Assembly: GCF_900167115.1 (NCBI RefSeq)
Contig: NZ_FUXZ01000002.1
Location: 124,001 to 188,000 of the forward strand
DNA from: Eubacterium uniforme
GTDB lineage: Bacteria > Bacillota > Clostridia > Lachnospirales > Lachnospiraceae
Length of the DNA stretch: 64,000 nucleotides
Direction: 5' to 3'
Shown here: positions 33,705 through 44,900 of the stretch, piece by piece
Position numbering within the stretch: the first letter of the stretch is position 1
How the letters are laid out: the number at the start of each line of letters is the position of its first letter
The notes under the pieces: model-generated
Told to the model about the DNA's origin: nothing
What the model saw: the letters and a program-made list of their open reading frames with translations, nothing else
Database searches by the model: none
Made by a program: the position numbers and the translations under genes

Positions 33705-34441
33705 GATATGAAGAATATACAGTAGAGGGCAGAAACGCTGTTATTGAGAGTTTGCGTTCTGGAAGGGACGTAGATAAGGTATTTGTCTTAGATGGATGTA
33801 TGGACGGTGCTGTAAGAAGTATTGTCAGAGAAGCTAAAAAAGGCGACACTATTGTTGAGTTTGTTTCTAAGGAACGCCTTGATAATATGTCAAAGACCGG
33901 TAAACATCAGGGAGTTATAGCTTATGTTGCAGCGTATAATTACGCTAGTGTTGAAGATATATTAGCAAATGCAAAAGAAAAAGGTGAGGATCCATTTGTT
34001 ATAATTCTTGATGGTATTATGGATCCACACAATCTTGGAGCTATTATTAGAACTGCTAATCAGGCTGGTAGTCATGGAATTATTATTCCTAAAAGAAGAG
34101 CTTGCGGACTTACTGCAGTTGTTGCAAGAACGTCTGCAGGTGCCATAAATTATACACCGGTTGCAAAGGTTACTAATATTTCGAATACAATAGAGGATTT
34201 AAAGAAGGAAGGTTTATGGTTTGCATGTGCAGATATGGGTGGAAGCGATATGTATGATCTAAATCTTAAAGGACCTATTGGACTTGTTATTGGTAATGAA
34301 GGTGAAGGCGTTAGTCGTCTTGTTAAGGAAAAATGCGATATGATAGCATCGATTCCTATGAAGGGTGATATTGATTCTCTTAATGCATCTGTAGCATGTG
34401 GTATTCTTGCTTATGAGATAGTAAGACAAAGGAGAATATAA
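33701..34441 (+). CDS. rlmB: 23S rRNA (guanosine-2'-O)-methyltransferase, TrmH/RlmB family
   Basis: A SPOUT methyltransferase that 2'-O-methylates a guanosine in 23S rRNA. The 246 residues have an N-terminal substrate-binding domain (GRNAVIESLRSGR) and the SPOUT knot with ILDGIMDPHNLGAIIRTANQAG, GLVIGNEGEGVSRLVKEKCD and IPMKGDIDSLNASVACGIL. The start overlaps the mrnC stop. The next gene is 49 bases away and may be in the same operon. Confidence 0.95.
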   Translation: MRYEEYTVEGRNAVIESLRSGRDVDKVFVLDGCMDGAVRSIVREAKKGDTIVEFVSKERLDNMSKTGKHQGVIAYVAAYNYASVEDILANAKEKGEDPFVIILDGIMDPHNLGAIIRTANQAGSHGIIIPKRRACGLTAVVARTSAGAINYTPVAKVTNISNTIEDLKKEGLWFACADMGGSDMYDLNLKGPIGLVIGNEGEGVSRLVKEKCDMIASIPMKGDIDSLNASVACGILAYEIVRQRRI

Positions 34442-34490
34442 ATAATTATAATGTATTTTTAGAAGTATGTTGTGGGGGAGGTGCTTTAAA

Positions 34491-35045
34491 TTGGAACAGA
34501 GTTTATTGATTCATAAGGCGATTGTTTATGCGACCAAAGCTCATGCTGGTCAGAAGAGAAAAGCAAGTGATGTTGATTATATTTCACATCCAATGGAAGT
34601 TATGGAGATACTTGCGCTTAATAATGCTAGTATTAATTTAAGAATTGCTGGTATATTACATGACACTGTTGAGGATACTCAAGTTACAATTGAAGATATT
34701 GAGAAAAATTTTGGAAGTGAAGTAAGAACACTTGTTGCAAGTCATACTGAAGATAAATCAAAAACATGGCATGAAAGAAAACAACATACAGTCGATTTTC
34801 TTAAAACAGCAACATTGGAAGAAAAACTATTAGCACTTGCTGATCTTATAGCAAATGCCAGATCCATTTTATATGATATGGATATACTAGGTGATGATGT
34901 CTGGAGTAGATTTAAAGCTACAAAAGAGGAAGAAGAATGGTATTATAATGGTATTCTTGATTCCGTTAAAGAGTTTAAAACTGATGAAAAATATGAAAAA
35001 TTGTACAAAGAAGCAGAAAAATTATGCAGTAAAATTTTTGAATAA
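34491..35045 (+). CDS. HD-domain phosphohydrolase, MESH1/(p)ppGpp-hydrolase-like
   Basis: The likely start is a TTG at 34491, eight bases after a perfect GGGGGAGGTG; an ATG at 34467 lies ahead of that site. The 184 residues match the small single-domain (p)ppGpp hydrolase group related to the SpoT HD domain: HAGQKRKASDVDYISHPMEV, then the metal pair in GILHDTVEDTQVT, and a late LADLIANAR. In SpoT-type enzymes the late motif is LADRLHN; here it is LADLIAN. Possible substrates are (p)ppGpp, NADPH or another nucleotide. Not enough is visible to choose. Confidence 0.75.
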   Translation: MEQSLLIHKAIVYATKAHAGQKRKASDVDYISHPMEVMEILALNNASINLRIAGILHDTVEDTQVTIEDIEKNFGSEVRTLVASHTEDKSKTWHERKQHTVDFLKTATLEEKLLALADLIANARSILYDMDILGDDVWSRFKATKEEEEWYYNGILDSVKEFKTDEKYEKLYKEAEKLCSKIFE

Positions 35046-35099
35046 ATAATGATTTGATATCTTAAGATTATTATGGAAATTTAACAATTCTAATATTAT

Positions 35100-35116
35100 T
35101 GTAACATTTTTGTAAC
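35100..35116 (+). promoter_or_regulatory. WalR-type box upstream of 3D-domain gene
   Basis: TGTAAC, five bases, TGTAAC: an exact match to the WalR (YycF) consensus TGTWAH-N5-TGTWAH. It ends six bases before the -35, where an activator would act. A third TGTAAC lies at 35132. Confidence 0.7.
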
Positions 35117-35122
35117 ATTTTA

Positions 35123-35151
35123 TTGACTTAATGTAACAATTATGTTATAAA
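35123..35151 (+). promoter_or_regulatory. promoter of 3D-domain gene
   Basis: TTGACT (35123-35128), 17-base spacer, TATAAA (35146-35151). Confidence 0.8.
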
Positions 35152-35197
35152 TATAATGCAGTGATTATGAAAGTCATTGTGTTAGGAGTGTAATTTT

Positions 35198-35818
35198 ATG
35201 AAAACTTTAAAAAATTTTGCGGTAGGTATAGCAGTGGTTGCTTTAATCCCAGCCTCAATATTTGCAAAAGCAGACACAGAATCTCTTAAGACTAATAAAA
35301 TCGTTAAAGAAGAAAAATTAGTTACAGGTGAAAATGAAGTTGAAGTTAAAGAATTAAATCTTCCAATTTTAACAAGTAGAAAGCCTGGGGATATGAATAG
35401 TATTTCTTATTCAAGTAAAATCCTTACAAATGCATTTGCTGAAGGCATTAAGGAAAGTAATAATAAGAAATCAGAATTGAAAAAAGATAATAAGACTGAT
35501 AAATTTAAGGCTAAAAAGAAGTCAAAGAAAAAGTCTAAAAAGAAAAAGCAAAAAAAGCTTATTGGTAATTTCAAGATTACAGCTTATTGTATTCATGGTA
35601 GAACAGCATCAGGTACAACAACAACAGCTAATCGTACAATAGCTGCTGATCCATCAGTTCTTCCTTATGGTACTGAAGTTGTTATCAATGGAAAAACATA
35701 TGTAGTTGAAGATACAGGCGGAGCAATTAAAAATAACAGAATTGATATTTATATGAGTACATATGATGAAGCAATTCAGTGGGGCGTTAAGAATGTTGAT
35801 GTATATTACGCTAAATAA
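35198..35818 (+). CDS. secreted 3D-domain protein, putative cell-wall lytic enzyme
   Basis: 206 residues: a signal peptide (about 1-26, [20 protein letters not shown]), a variable linker, a very Lys-rich stretch around residues 95-125 and a C-terminal 3D domain. The latter reads [34 protein letters not shown] and [17 protein letters not shown], carrying the three conserved Asp residues of the MltA/YocH-like barrel. Such proteins cleave or remodel peptidoglycan. The Lys-rich linker could bind teichoic acid. YocH, a 3D protein of Bacillus, is a classic WalR target, which fits the upstream box. Confidence 0.88.
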   Translation: MKTLKNFAVGIAVVALIPASIFAKADTESLKTNKIVKEEKLVTGENEVEVKELNLPILTSRKPGDMNSISYSSKILTNAFAEGIKESNNKKSELKKDNKTDKFKAKKKSKKKSKKKKQKKLIGNFKITAYCIHGRTASGTTTTANRTIAADPSVLPYGTEVVINGKTYVVEDTGGAIKNNRIDIYMSTYDEAIQWGVKNVDVYYAK

Positions 35819-35861
35819 GAAATTATAAATTGCTCATGCATTTAAAAATTTATAAGTATTT

Positions 35862-35892
35862 AAATCCCGTGATTTTTGTCACGGGATTTTTA
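35862..35892 (+). terminator. terminator after 3D-domain gene
   Basis: Stem AAATCCCGTGA / TCACGGGATTT with a 6-base loop and trailing Ts. It lies upstream of the glnS start. Confidence 0.9.
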
Positions 35893-35955
35893 GTTGAAAA
35901 TAAAGCATTTTTAAGGTATAATTTAACGATGAAATATTCTAGTGAGGTAGTAGTT

Positions 35956-37644
35956 ATGTCAGAAGTAATTGATGTTAATGAAAAAGAAAAAAAAGAATCC
36001 AGAAATTTTATTGAAATGGAAATAGATAAGGATTTAGCTGAAGGTAAATATGATTCAGTTATTACAAGATTTCCACCAGAACCTAATGGTTATTTGCATA
36101 TTGGTCATGCAAAGGCTGTTTTATTAAATTATGGTCTTGCTAAACAATATGGTGGACAATTTAATATGAGATTTGATGATACAAATCCTACTAAGGAGAA
36201 GATTGAATTTGTTGATTCAATTATTGAAGACATAAAGTGGTTAGGTGTTAAATGGGAAGGCGACATCCGTTATGCATCTGATTATTTTGATAAAATGTAT
36301 GAAGCAGCTGTTACATTAATTAAAAAAGGTAAGGCTTATGTATGCGATTTGACAGCTGATGAAATTAGAGAGTATAGAGGAACACTTACTGAACCAGGTA
36401 AGAATAGTCCTTATAGAGATAGAAGTGTTGAAGAAAACTTACAGCTTTTTGAAGATATGAAAAACGGTAAGTATGCTGATGGCGAAAAAGTATTAAGAGC
36501 TAAAATTGATATGTCATCAAGTAACATTAATATGAGAGATCCTATTATTTATAGAGTTGCTCATATGACCCATCATAGAACAGGCGATAAATGGTGCATC
36601 TATCCAATGTATGATTTTGCTCATCCACTTGAAGATGCATTTGAAGGTGTTACACATTCAATTTGTACACTTGAATTTGAAGATCACAGACCTTTGTATG
36701 ATTGGGTCGTAAATGAAGTTGGTTTTGAAAAGCCACCAAGACAGATTGAATTTGCTAAGTTATATCTTGAAAATGTAGTAACAGGAAAAAGATATATTAA
36801 GAAGTTAGTTGAAGATGGAATTGCTTATGGTTGGGATGATCCAAGACTTGTTTCTCTTAGTGGCCTTAGAAGAAGAGGTTACACTCCTGAATCTATTCAA
36901 AAGTTTATTGAACTTTGTGGTGTATCTAAGAGTAATAGTGTTTCAGACATCGCAATGCTTGAGTTCTGTATTAGAGATGATTTGAAACTTAGCAGACCAA
37001 GATATATGGGTATTCTTGATCCTATTAAACTTGTAATAGATAACTATGAAGATGGTAAAGTTGAAATTCTCGAAGCTGATAATAACCTTGAGAATGAAGA
37101 ACTTGGTAAGAGAGAATTAAAATTTGGTAAAGAACTCTATATTGAAAGAGATGACTTTATGATTGAACCACCTTCAAAATACAAGAGATTATATCCTGGT
37201 AATGAAGTTAGACTTATGAACGCTTACTTTGTAAAGTGTGTTTCATATGAGACAGATGAGAATGGTAATGTTACTGTTGTTCATTGTACATATGACCCTG
37301 AAACAAAGAGTGGTTCAGGTTTTACAGGAAGAAAAGTCAAAGGAACAATTCACTGGGTACATGCTGATAGTGCAGTAGATGCTACTGTTAGACTTTTTGA
37401 AGAATTAATTGATACAGAAAAGGGTATGTTTGATGAGGAAGGAAATCTTAACTTAAATCCAAATTCTGTAGTAGAAATTAAGAATTGTAAACTAGAAGAA
37501 AAATTTGCTGAATTATCAAAAGATGAAAAGTTCCAGTTAGTAAGAAATGGATTTTTCTGTTTTGATTCTAAGGATTCTAAAGAAGGTGATATTGTATTAA
37601 ATAGAATTGTATCACTTAAGAGTTCTTTTAAATTACCAAAATAA
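35956..37644 (+). CDS. glnS: glutaminyl-tRNA synthetase
   Basis: The ATG at 35956 follows GAGGT and gives 562 residues; upstream in-frame codons overlap the preceding terminator. It charges tRNA-Gln directly. The HIGH-type motif is [20 protein letters not shown]. The region [24 protein letters not shown] is diagnostic of GlnRS against GluRS. The loop that holds MSK in Escherichia coli GlnRS reads [11 protein letters not shown] here, with the basic residues kept. A C-terminal beta-barrel anticodon domain follows from about residue 345. Having GlnRS means the organism need not rely on transamidation for Gln-tRNA. Confidence 0.93.
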   Translation: MSEVIDVNEKEKKESRNFIEMEIDKDLAEGKYDSVITRFPPEPNGYLHIGHAKAVLLNYGLAKQYGGQFNMRFDDTNPTKEKIEFVDSIIEDIKWLGVKWEGDIRYASDYFDKMYEAAVTLIKKGKAYVCDLTADEIREYRGTLTEPGKNSPYRDRSVEENLQLFEDMKNGKYADGEKVLRAKIDMSSSNINMRDPIIYRVAHMTHHRTGDKWCIYPMYDFAHPLEDAFEGVTHSICTLEFEDHRPLYDWVVNEVGFEKPPRQIEFAKLYLENVVTGKRYIKKLVEDGIAYGWDDPRLVSLSGLRRRGYTPESIQKFIELCGVSKSNSVSDIAMLEFCIRDDLKLSRPRYMGILDPIKLVIDNYEDGKVEILEADNNLENEELGKRELKFGKELYIERDDFMIEPPSKYKRLYPGNEVRLMNAYFVKCVSYETDENGNVTVVHCTYDPETKSGSGFTGRKVKGTIHWVHADSAVDATVRLFEELIDTEKGMFDEEGNLNLNPNSVVEIKNCKLEEKFAELSKDEKFQLVRNGFFCFDSKDSKEGDIVLNRIVSLKSSFKLPK

Positions 37645-37667
37645 AAAGAAAGAATAGAGATTATATT

Positions 37668-38408
37668 ATGGGAGAAGTTTTATATACCATACCGGTAAAA
37701 GATGCATATAAAATCGACTGCGAATGCCCTATTTGTCAAATGTATAATGATATTGAGAAAAATGCTATAGAATTTACCATGGGACCAAGTTACATGGAAG
37801 ATGATATAAGAGCAGTTACCGATGAAAAAGGTTTTTGTAAAGAGCATACGCAGAAGTTAATGGATGCTAATAACAGACTTGGTATGGGACTTATATTAAG
37901 AACTCATTTCGCTAAAACTAATGCTGATATTAAGAAACTAACAGCTACAGGTGGTAAGAGTGGATTATTTAAAAAGAAAGATATATCAGAACTTACTAAT
38001 TATATTCATAAATTAAATAGTAGCTGTTTTGTATGCGATAAAATTGAGTTTACATTTGAAAGATATTTAAAAACTATTGTTCATCTTTGGAAGAAAGATC
38101 CTGAGTTTAGAGAAGATTTTAAAAATAGCAAGGGAATGTGTAATGAACACTATGTTAATTTATTAGAATATGCTTCGAAGAATCTTCATGGCAGTGATTT
38201 AGATTCTTTTATTGATGAGACTAATGAACTTTACATTAAAAATATGGAAAGATTATATGAAGACTTAGATTGGTTTGTTAAAAAGTTTGATTATAAGTAT
38301 AAAGATGAACCATGGAAGAATGCCAGAGATTCAGTTTTTAGGGCGAATAATAAAACAGTTGGTATAATACCACCTGATTCCGAATCACCAGAAAAAAATA
38401 ATAATTGA
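37668..38408 (+). CDS. DUF6062 family protein, putative zinc-binding
   Basis: The 246-residue cytoplasmic protein matches the DUF6062 pattern frequent in Lachnospiraceae; its function is unknown. Two similar halves each carry a Cys-pair followed by a C-x2-H motif: CECPICQM then GFCKEHTQ in the first, SSCFVCDKIE then GMCNEHYVNLL in the second. These look like two zinc sites in an alpha-helical protein. It starts 24 bases after glnS and may share its transcript. A terminator follows. Confidence 0.75.
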   Translation: MGEVLYTIPVKDAYKIDCECPICQMYNDIEKNAIEFTMGPSYMEDDIRAVTDEKGFCKEHTQKLMDANNRLGMGLILRTHFAKTNADIKKLTATGGKSGLFKKKDISELTNYIHKLNSSCFVCDKIEFTFERYLKTIVHLWKKDPEFREDFKNSKGMCNEHYVNLLEYASKNLHGSDLDSFIDETNELYIKNMERLYEDLDWFVKKFDYKYKDEPWKNARDSVFRANNKTVGIIPPDSESPEKNNN

Positions 38409-38426
38409 TAATTTTTAATGCTTATA

Positions 38427-38468
38427 AAAAGAACATCAAGGTAAATCTTTGGTGTTCTTTTGATTTTT
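38427..38468 (+). terminator. terminator after DUF6062 gene
   Basis: Long stem pairing AAAAGAACATCAAG with CTTTGGTGTTCTTTT (one G-U, one bulge), followed by a T-rich tail. Confidence 0.85.
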
Positions 38469-38612
38469 AATAAAAAATGGAAACTAAAATTTGTTAACGG
38501 TTTATTCAAAAATTATTAACATTTATATATTTGATTTATTTTAATGAAAATGATACATTTTATCTTGGACTGTTTTATATAAAACAAAAATATTTTAGAC
38601 GGAGTAAAAATA

Positions 38613-40748
38613 ATGAAAAAAGAAATGAAAAAGAAAATTTTAGCAACTGGAATATCGGTTGCACTCATCGCTTCTTTGATATCTACAAATCGTAATAGAA
38701 AAGAAGTAAAAGGTGATACACCTAATAATAATTATGTAAAAGCATTACAGGAATCTTTATATTTCTTCGATGCTAATATGTGTGGCAATGATGTAAAAGA
38801 TAAGAGTGCTTTTGTATGGAGAGATAATTGTCATACAGGTGAAATCTATGTAAAATACAATGGAAAGACCATAGACTTAAGTGGTGGATATCATGATGCT
38901 GGTGACCATGTTAAATTTGGTTTACCTCAAGCTTATTCAGCAACAATACTTGGACTTTCATATCTTGAATTTGGTAATGCATATGAAAAATATGGATTAA
39001 CAAAACATTATAATATGATTATGAGTAGATTCGTAGATTATTTTGAAAGATGTACAGTTCTTGGTAGTGATGGTAATGTTGAAGCTTTTTGTTATCAAGT
39101 AGGTAAGGGACAGAAAGATCACTCATACTGGGGAAAGCCTGAAGAACAAGATTCAAAACAGGGAAATAGAGTGGATCAAATTTATTTTACTTCCTCGACG
39201 AATCCAGCTACAGATATTGTTTCAGAAACTGCTGCATCATTAGCAATTTATTCTATTAATCGTAATGATGATAAGGCTTTATTCTATGCTGAAAAACTTT
39301 TTGATTACGCAAAAAATAATACTAAAAAAGTTGCAACAGATGGTCCTATAGAGAATGGTGAAGCATTTTATTCATCAGGTAGATATGCTGATGATTATTG
39401 CATGGCTGCTGTAATGCTTTATAAAGCAACAGGAAAGAGTGTCTACGCTGATGAATTTAGAAAATATAGCGGAGAATGTAATGAATGGTCATGGTTATCA
39501 TGGGATGATGTGAGTGGAATTGCATTAAAATATGGAAACAAGGCTGGTTTATATTCAAATCCAAATGGTGATCCTTTGGATAATTGTTTTAATAATATGA
39601 AAAATGGATCTAAAGTTGTAAATGGATATTATAGTTTATTAAATTGGGGTAGTACTAGATATAACTGTAATATGGATGCGATGGCATTGATGACAAAAAA
39701 CAATAATAATATAAATTGGGCATTAGGCCAGTTAGATATTATACTTGGAAATGATAACAGAAGTTATGTATGCGGTCATACAAAGTATACATTATATCCT
39801 CATCATAGAGCTGCTAGTGGATATAATGATGTTTCAGCAAATGGTACAACAAAACAAGCACATGTTTTAGTTGGAGGTCTTGTTGGAGGACCAGACCAAG
39901 ATGGAAATTTTATTAATGATGCCAGCAAATATCAGTATAGTGAAGTAGCATTAGATTATAATGCAGGATATGTATTAGCACTTTCAGGTGCTGTGGCTGA
40001 AATGATTAATAGAAATGATGTTAATCAAACAACAGTTGATGATACTACATTATCTAATGAATTTAGAAGTAGTGTTGTTACAACATATAAATCAGAATCG
40101 GAATATGGTAGATTTCAGCAATTACAGGAAACTTCAAGTGAAGAACAGTCTTCAGAAACACCAAGTGAAGAACAGTCTTCAGAAATACCAAGTGAAGAAC
40201 AGTCTTCAGAAATACCAAGTGAAGAACAGTCTTCAGAAATACCAAGTGAAGAACAGTCTTCAGAGACACCAAGTGAAGAACAGTCTTCAGAGACACCAAC
40301 TGAAAAACAGACTGAAACAAAGCCTGTAACTGAACAGACTGAAACAACTTCTAACAATAATAATACAGCAGGTAACAATACAAATAATAATACAAATAAT
40401 AATACAAATAATAATACAAATAGTAATACGAATAATAATGGTAATACTGATAATGAATCAAAGACTGTTGTTAAAGATAAAAAAAGAATACTTAAAAAAG
40501 GTAAAATCAAGATTAATCTTAAGAATAAAAAGAAATATAAATTATCTAAGAAAATCAAGATTAAATCTAAGTATGCTATTAAGTCTATTACTATAAATAA
40601 GAAAAAGATTAAGTTTAAGAAGAATGCTAAAAAGATTTCATTTAAACTTAAGAAATATAAAAAATTCTTAAAGAAACGTAAGTTTAATAAGATTATTATT
40701 AAAGATATCTATGGTAAAAAGATTGTTAGAAAAATAAAAATTAAATAA
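38613..40748 (+). CDS. secreted GH9 endoglucanase with repeat linker and Lys-rich C-terminal domain
   Basis: 711 residues that hydrolyse internal beta-1,4-glucan bonds. A signal peptide (about 1-25) precedes a GH9 catalytic domain from about residue 38 to 470. It carries YHDAGDHVKFGLP with D95 and D98, PHHRAASG (H397) and YSEVALDYNAGYVLALSGAV with acid catalyst E444. Next comes a linker of six SEEQSSETP-type nonapeptides, then an Asn/Thr run. The last ~95 residues (KKRILKKGKIKINLKNKKK...) are almost only Lys, Ile, Asn and Phe. That basic domain resembles the Lys-rich end of the surface protein at 47 kb and may hold the enzyme on the wall. No CBM or dockerin is visible. Confidence 0.93.
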   Translation: MKKEMKKKILATGISVALIASLISTNRNRKEVKGDTPNNNYVKALQESLYFFDANMCGNDVKDKSAFVWRDNCHTGEIYVKYNGKTIDLSGGYHDAGDHVKFGLPQAYSATILGLSYLEFGNAYEKYGLTKHYNMIMSRFVDYFERCTVLGSDGNVEAFCYQVGKGQKDHSYWGKPEEQDSKQGNRVDQIYFTSSTNPATDIVSETAASLAIYSINRNDDKALFYAEKLFDYAKNNTKKVATDGPIENGEAFYSSGRYADDYCMAAVMLYKATGKSVYADEFRKYSGECNEWSWLSWDDVSGIALKYGNKAGLYSNPNGDPLDNCFNNMKNGSKVVNGYYSLLNWGSTRYNCNMDAMALMTKNNNNINWALGQLDIILGNDNRSYVCGHTKYTLYPHHRAASGYNDVSANGTTKQAHVLVGGLVGGPDQDGNFINDASKYQYSEVALDYNAGYVLALSGAVAEMINRNDVNQTTVDDTTLSNEFRSSVVTTYKSESEYGRFQQLQETSSEEQSSETPSEEQSSEIPSEEQSSEIPSEEQSSEIPSEEQSSETPSEEQSSETPTEKQTETKPVTEQTETTSNNNNTAGNNTNNNTNNNTNNNTNSNTNNNGNTDNESKTVVKDKKRILKKGKIKINLKNKKKYKLSKKIKIKSKYAIKSITINKKKIKFKKNAKKISFKLKKYKKFLKKRKFNKIIIKDIYGKKIVRKIKIK
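40137..40298 (+). repeat. six 27-bp tandem repeats in the GH9 linker
   Basis: Units AGTGAAGAACAGTCTTCAGA + (A/G)A(C/T)ACCA begin every 27 bases from 40137 to 40272. They are almost identical in DNA, so expansion is recent. They encode SEEQSSE(T/I)P. Confidence 0.95.
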
Positions 40749-40766
40749 TTAGTTTTCTATAGAGAT

Positions 40767-40800
40767 AAAAGGTGTAGATTATTCTACACCTTTTATTTTT
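40767..40800 (+). terminator. terminator after GH9 gene
   Basis: Perfect 12-bp stem AAAAGGTGTAGA / TCTACACCTTTT with loop TTAT, followed by Ts. Confidence 0.9.
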
Positions 40801-40803
40801 CAA

Positions 40804-40839
40804 TAAAAAACATGCCACCAGTTAAAATGATGGCATGTT
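40804..40839 (-). terminator. terminator of the minus-strand YtxH-like gene
   Basis: Stem AACATGCCA / TGGCATGTT; on the minus strand it is followed by TTTTTATTG. Confidence 0.85.
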
Positions 40840-40864
40840 AGAATTATTTAATTTATATATAATA

Positions 40865-41686
40865 TTAATTGTTAAGTGGATCATCTAATTCATCGGAAAA
40901 GAATTCATCATCAGATTCTTTAACGGAATTATCTGTTACTGTTTCACTGAAGTTTGCATTACTTTCTTTAAAAGTATCTGAAGCAGTATTAATATTATCA
41001 GATACTTCATTGAAGGATTCATTAACGCTTTCAGTTGTGTCGTTAAATGTTTCAGTAACGTCTTCTTTAATTTCAGAAGTAACATCATTAATATCTGAAG
41101 TAACTGTATTAACTTCTTCAGAAACAGTAGTAGAAGCTTCAGATATATTATCATTTAAATCATCAATAACATCTGAAACTGTTTCAGTTACATTATCCTT
41201 AACATCAGTAACTTCTGAATCGATAATATCAAACTCAGCTAAGTCTATATCCTCAGGATCATATACTTGATTTTCTTCTGAGTCAGCATTTGATTTATCT
41301 TTCATTTTTTCAGAAGCTTTTTCAAATAAATCTTTAGCTTTTGATGAAGCCTGTGAAGCAAATTCTTTAACATTCTCTTTTACTTCATCAAGTTTTCCAT
41401 CTTCAACAAATTTAGTTGCTTTTTCTTTTGCAACGCTAGCAGCCTTAGTAGCTTTATCTTTTGCATCATTGGCAACTGATTTGATTTTTTCTTTATCAAT
41501 ATTATCAAGATTAAAATACTTTCTCTTAGTTTTTTCACCCTCGAAAAGATCATCGTCGTCATCAAAATCGTCTACGTATTGTTTTAAATCATCCTTCTCT
41601 TTTTTCTTTAAAACAGAATAAGTAGCTGCAGCTGCAGCCGAAACTAGTGTTGCTCCAATAATTAGTTTTTTTAGTTTTTTTGCCAT
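40865..41686 (-). CDS. YtxH-like amphipathic-helix protein
   Basis: 273 residues from the ATG at 41686, behind GGAGAG; an ATG at 41713 would add nine residues. An N-terminal hydrophobic segment (LIIGATLVSAAAAATYSVL, about 8-26) could anchor it. Then come an Asp cluster and long stretches of 11-residue-like Lys/Ala/Glu repeats (VANDAKDKATKAASVAKEKA), followed by acidic repeats rich in Val/Thr/Ser/Asp. The pattern resembles YtxH/LEA-type general-stress proteins that form amphipathic helices along membranes. Function is unknown. It is convergent with the GH9 gene. Confidence 0.65.
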   Translation of the reverse strand: MAKKLKKLIIGATLVSAAAAATYSVLKKKEKDDLKQYVDDFDDDDDLFEGEKTKRKYFNLDNIDKEKIKSVANDAKDKATKAASVAKEKATKFVEDGKLDEVKENVKEFASQASSKAKDLFEKASEKMKDKSNADSEENQVYDPEDIDLAEFDIIDSEVTDVKDNVTETVSDVIDDLNDNISEASTTVSEEVNTVTSDINDVTSEIKEDVTETFNDTTESVNESFNEVSDNINTASDTFKESNANFSETVTDNSVKESDDEFFSDELDDPLNN

Positions 41687-41858
41687 ATTCGTTCTCTCCG
41701 TTCCCCACAACATTAGTGGATATTATATTAAATATTTTATAACGAAACAGATAAAAATAAAAGACTTTACTTAAAGTTTTATGAAGTTTTTTTATTTAAA
41801 CATTAAATATATGTTAGAATAATAGTATTTGAATAAATATAGATAGGAAAGGCTAATT

Positions 41859-42779
41859 ATGAATATAATAATTAATAATGAATATATAACATTTGAAAAT
41901 CTATCTGACTTTGATTTAGGGCAAACTCTTGAATGCGGTCAGTGTTTTCATTTTGAAAAAATCGATGAAGATGAGTATGCATTTGTTGCGTATGATAATT
42001 TATATGTTGGAAAGCAGAAAGAAGATAAGTTAATTGTTCAAACTTTTAGGCCAGGAGATGTAAGTCAGTTAGTTAATTATCTTGATTTAAATAGAGATTA
42101 TGCAAAAATAAAGAAAGAATTGCTAAAAAGGGATAATAAACTAAAAGCAGCAATACATGAAAAAGGTGAAGTTCGAATTTTAAATCAGGAATTTAGTGAG
42201 ACGTTAATGTCATTCATTATTTCGCAAAATAAACAGATTCCACATATTAAGAAAATAGTTGCAGATATTTCAAAGAAATATGGTGCTTATCTTGGCTCAG
42301 CAAATGGTTCTGATTTTTATTCATTTCCTGATATAAAAACTCTTTCTAAAATTGAGATTAATGATTATAAAGAGTTAAAAACAGGTTTTAGGGCACCTTA
42401 TCTTTATGATGCTTCAGTTAAACTAAATTCATATGTTGATGAATTAAATATTGTAAATAAAGAAAGAGCAGAAATTGATAATATTATTAAGAGAGATATA
42501 TTTGGTCAGTTAAATGTCAATGAAGCAAGAGAAAAGCTTAAGGAAATAAAAGGTGTTGGTGATAAGGTTGCTAATTGTGTAAATTTGTTCTCTTTATCAT
42601 ATAGGAATGCATTTCCAATTGATGTTTGGATTAAAAGGATAATGGAAGATATTTACTTTAAGAATGAAGTAAGTAAGGAAGAAATACAAGAGTATGCCGA
42701 AAAATTATATGGTGAATTAGGTGGATATGCCCAGCAGTATTTATTCTTTTATGGAAGGGATAAAGGACTAGGAAAATAG
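41859..42779 (+). CDS. ogg: 8-oxoguanine DNA glycosylase (OGG1 type)
   Basis: Removes 8-oxoguanine from DNA and nicks the backbone. The 306 residues show an N-terminal OGG domain (DLGQTLECGQCFHF) and the helix-hairpin-helix LKEIKGVGDKVANCVNLFSL with catalytic Lys K236. The catalytic Asp is D255 in FPIDVWIKRIM. Length and layout match the eukaryote-like Ogg1 family found in Clostridia rather than MutM. It lies just before groESL but ahead of that operon's promoter. Confidence 0.9.
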   Translation: MNIIINNEYITFENLSDFDLGQTLECGQCFHFEKIDEDEYAFVAYDNLYVGKQKEDKLIVQTFRPGDVSQLVNYLDLNRDYAKIKKELLKRDNKLKAAIHEKGEVRILNQEFSETLMSFIISQNKQIPHIKKIVADISKKYGAYLGSANGSDFYSFPDIKTLSKIEINDYKELKTGFRAPYLYDASVKLNSYVDELNIVNKERAEIDNIIKRDIFGQLNVNEAREKLKEIKGVGDKVANCVNLFSLSYRNAFPIDVWIKRIMEDIYFKNEVSKEEIQEYAEKLYGELGGYAQQYLFFYGRDKGLGK

Positions 42780-42807
42780 CATAATTATAAATATTTTTAG
42801 AATGTTA

Positions 42808-42836
42808 TTGCAAAGTAAAATATATTGTGCTATTAT
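42808..42836 (+). promoter_or_regulatory. groESL promoter
   Basis: TTGCAA (42808-42813), 17-base spacer, TATTAT (42831-42836), directly upstream of the CIRCE element. Confidence 0.8.
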
Positions 42837-42850
42837 ATCAAATGATGAGA

Positions 42851-42877
42851 CTAGCACTCAGAAGTAGAGAGTGCTAA
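42851..42877 (+). promoter_or_regulatory. CIRCE element (HrcA operator)
   Basis: CTAGCACTC-N9-GAGTGCTAA matches the consensus TTAGCACTC-N9-GAGTGCTAA with one change. It sits between the promoter and groES, so groESL should be repressed by HrcA and induced by heat. Confidence 0.95.
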
Positions 42878-42903
42878 CAAATGTATATAAGGAGGAATTC
42901 GAT

Positions 42904-44821
<1,918 letters not shown>

Positions 44822-44822
<1 letters not shown>

Positions 44823-44851
44823 AAAAAGAAGGCGAAAGCCTTCTTTTTTTA
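44822..44851 (+). terminator. terminator after groEL
   Basis: Stem AAAAAAGAAGGC / GCCTTCTTTTTT with a GAAA tetraloop. Confidence 0.92.
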
Positions 44852-44900
44852 CATCATTCTATTAGTATGTTATAATATCCTTTATTGTTGGAGGAATATT

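Noticed and set aside
38490-38520. Catabolite (cre/CcpA) site upstream of the GH9 gene
   Set aside because: TGTTAACGGTTTAT has the central CG but misses about three conserved positions of the cre consensus. Too weak to report as a site.
40115-40558. Long minus-strand open frame opposite the GH9 linker
   Set aside because: It exists only because the 27-bp repeats and Asn/Thr run lack stops on the other strand. It has no ribosome site and is extremely biased to Leu/Val/Ser.
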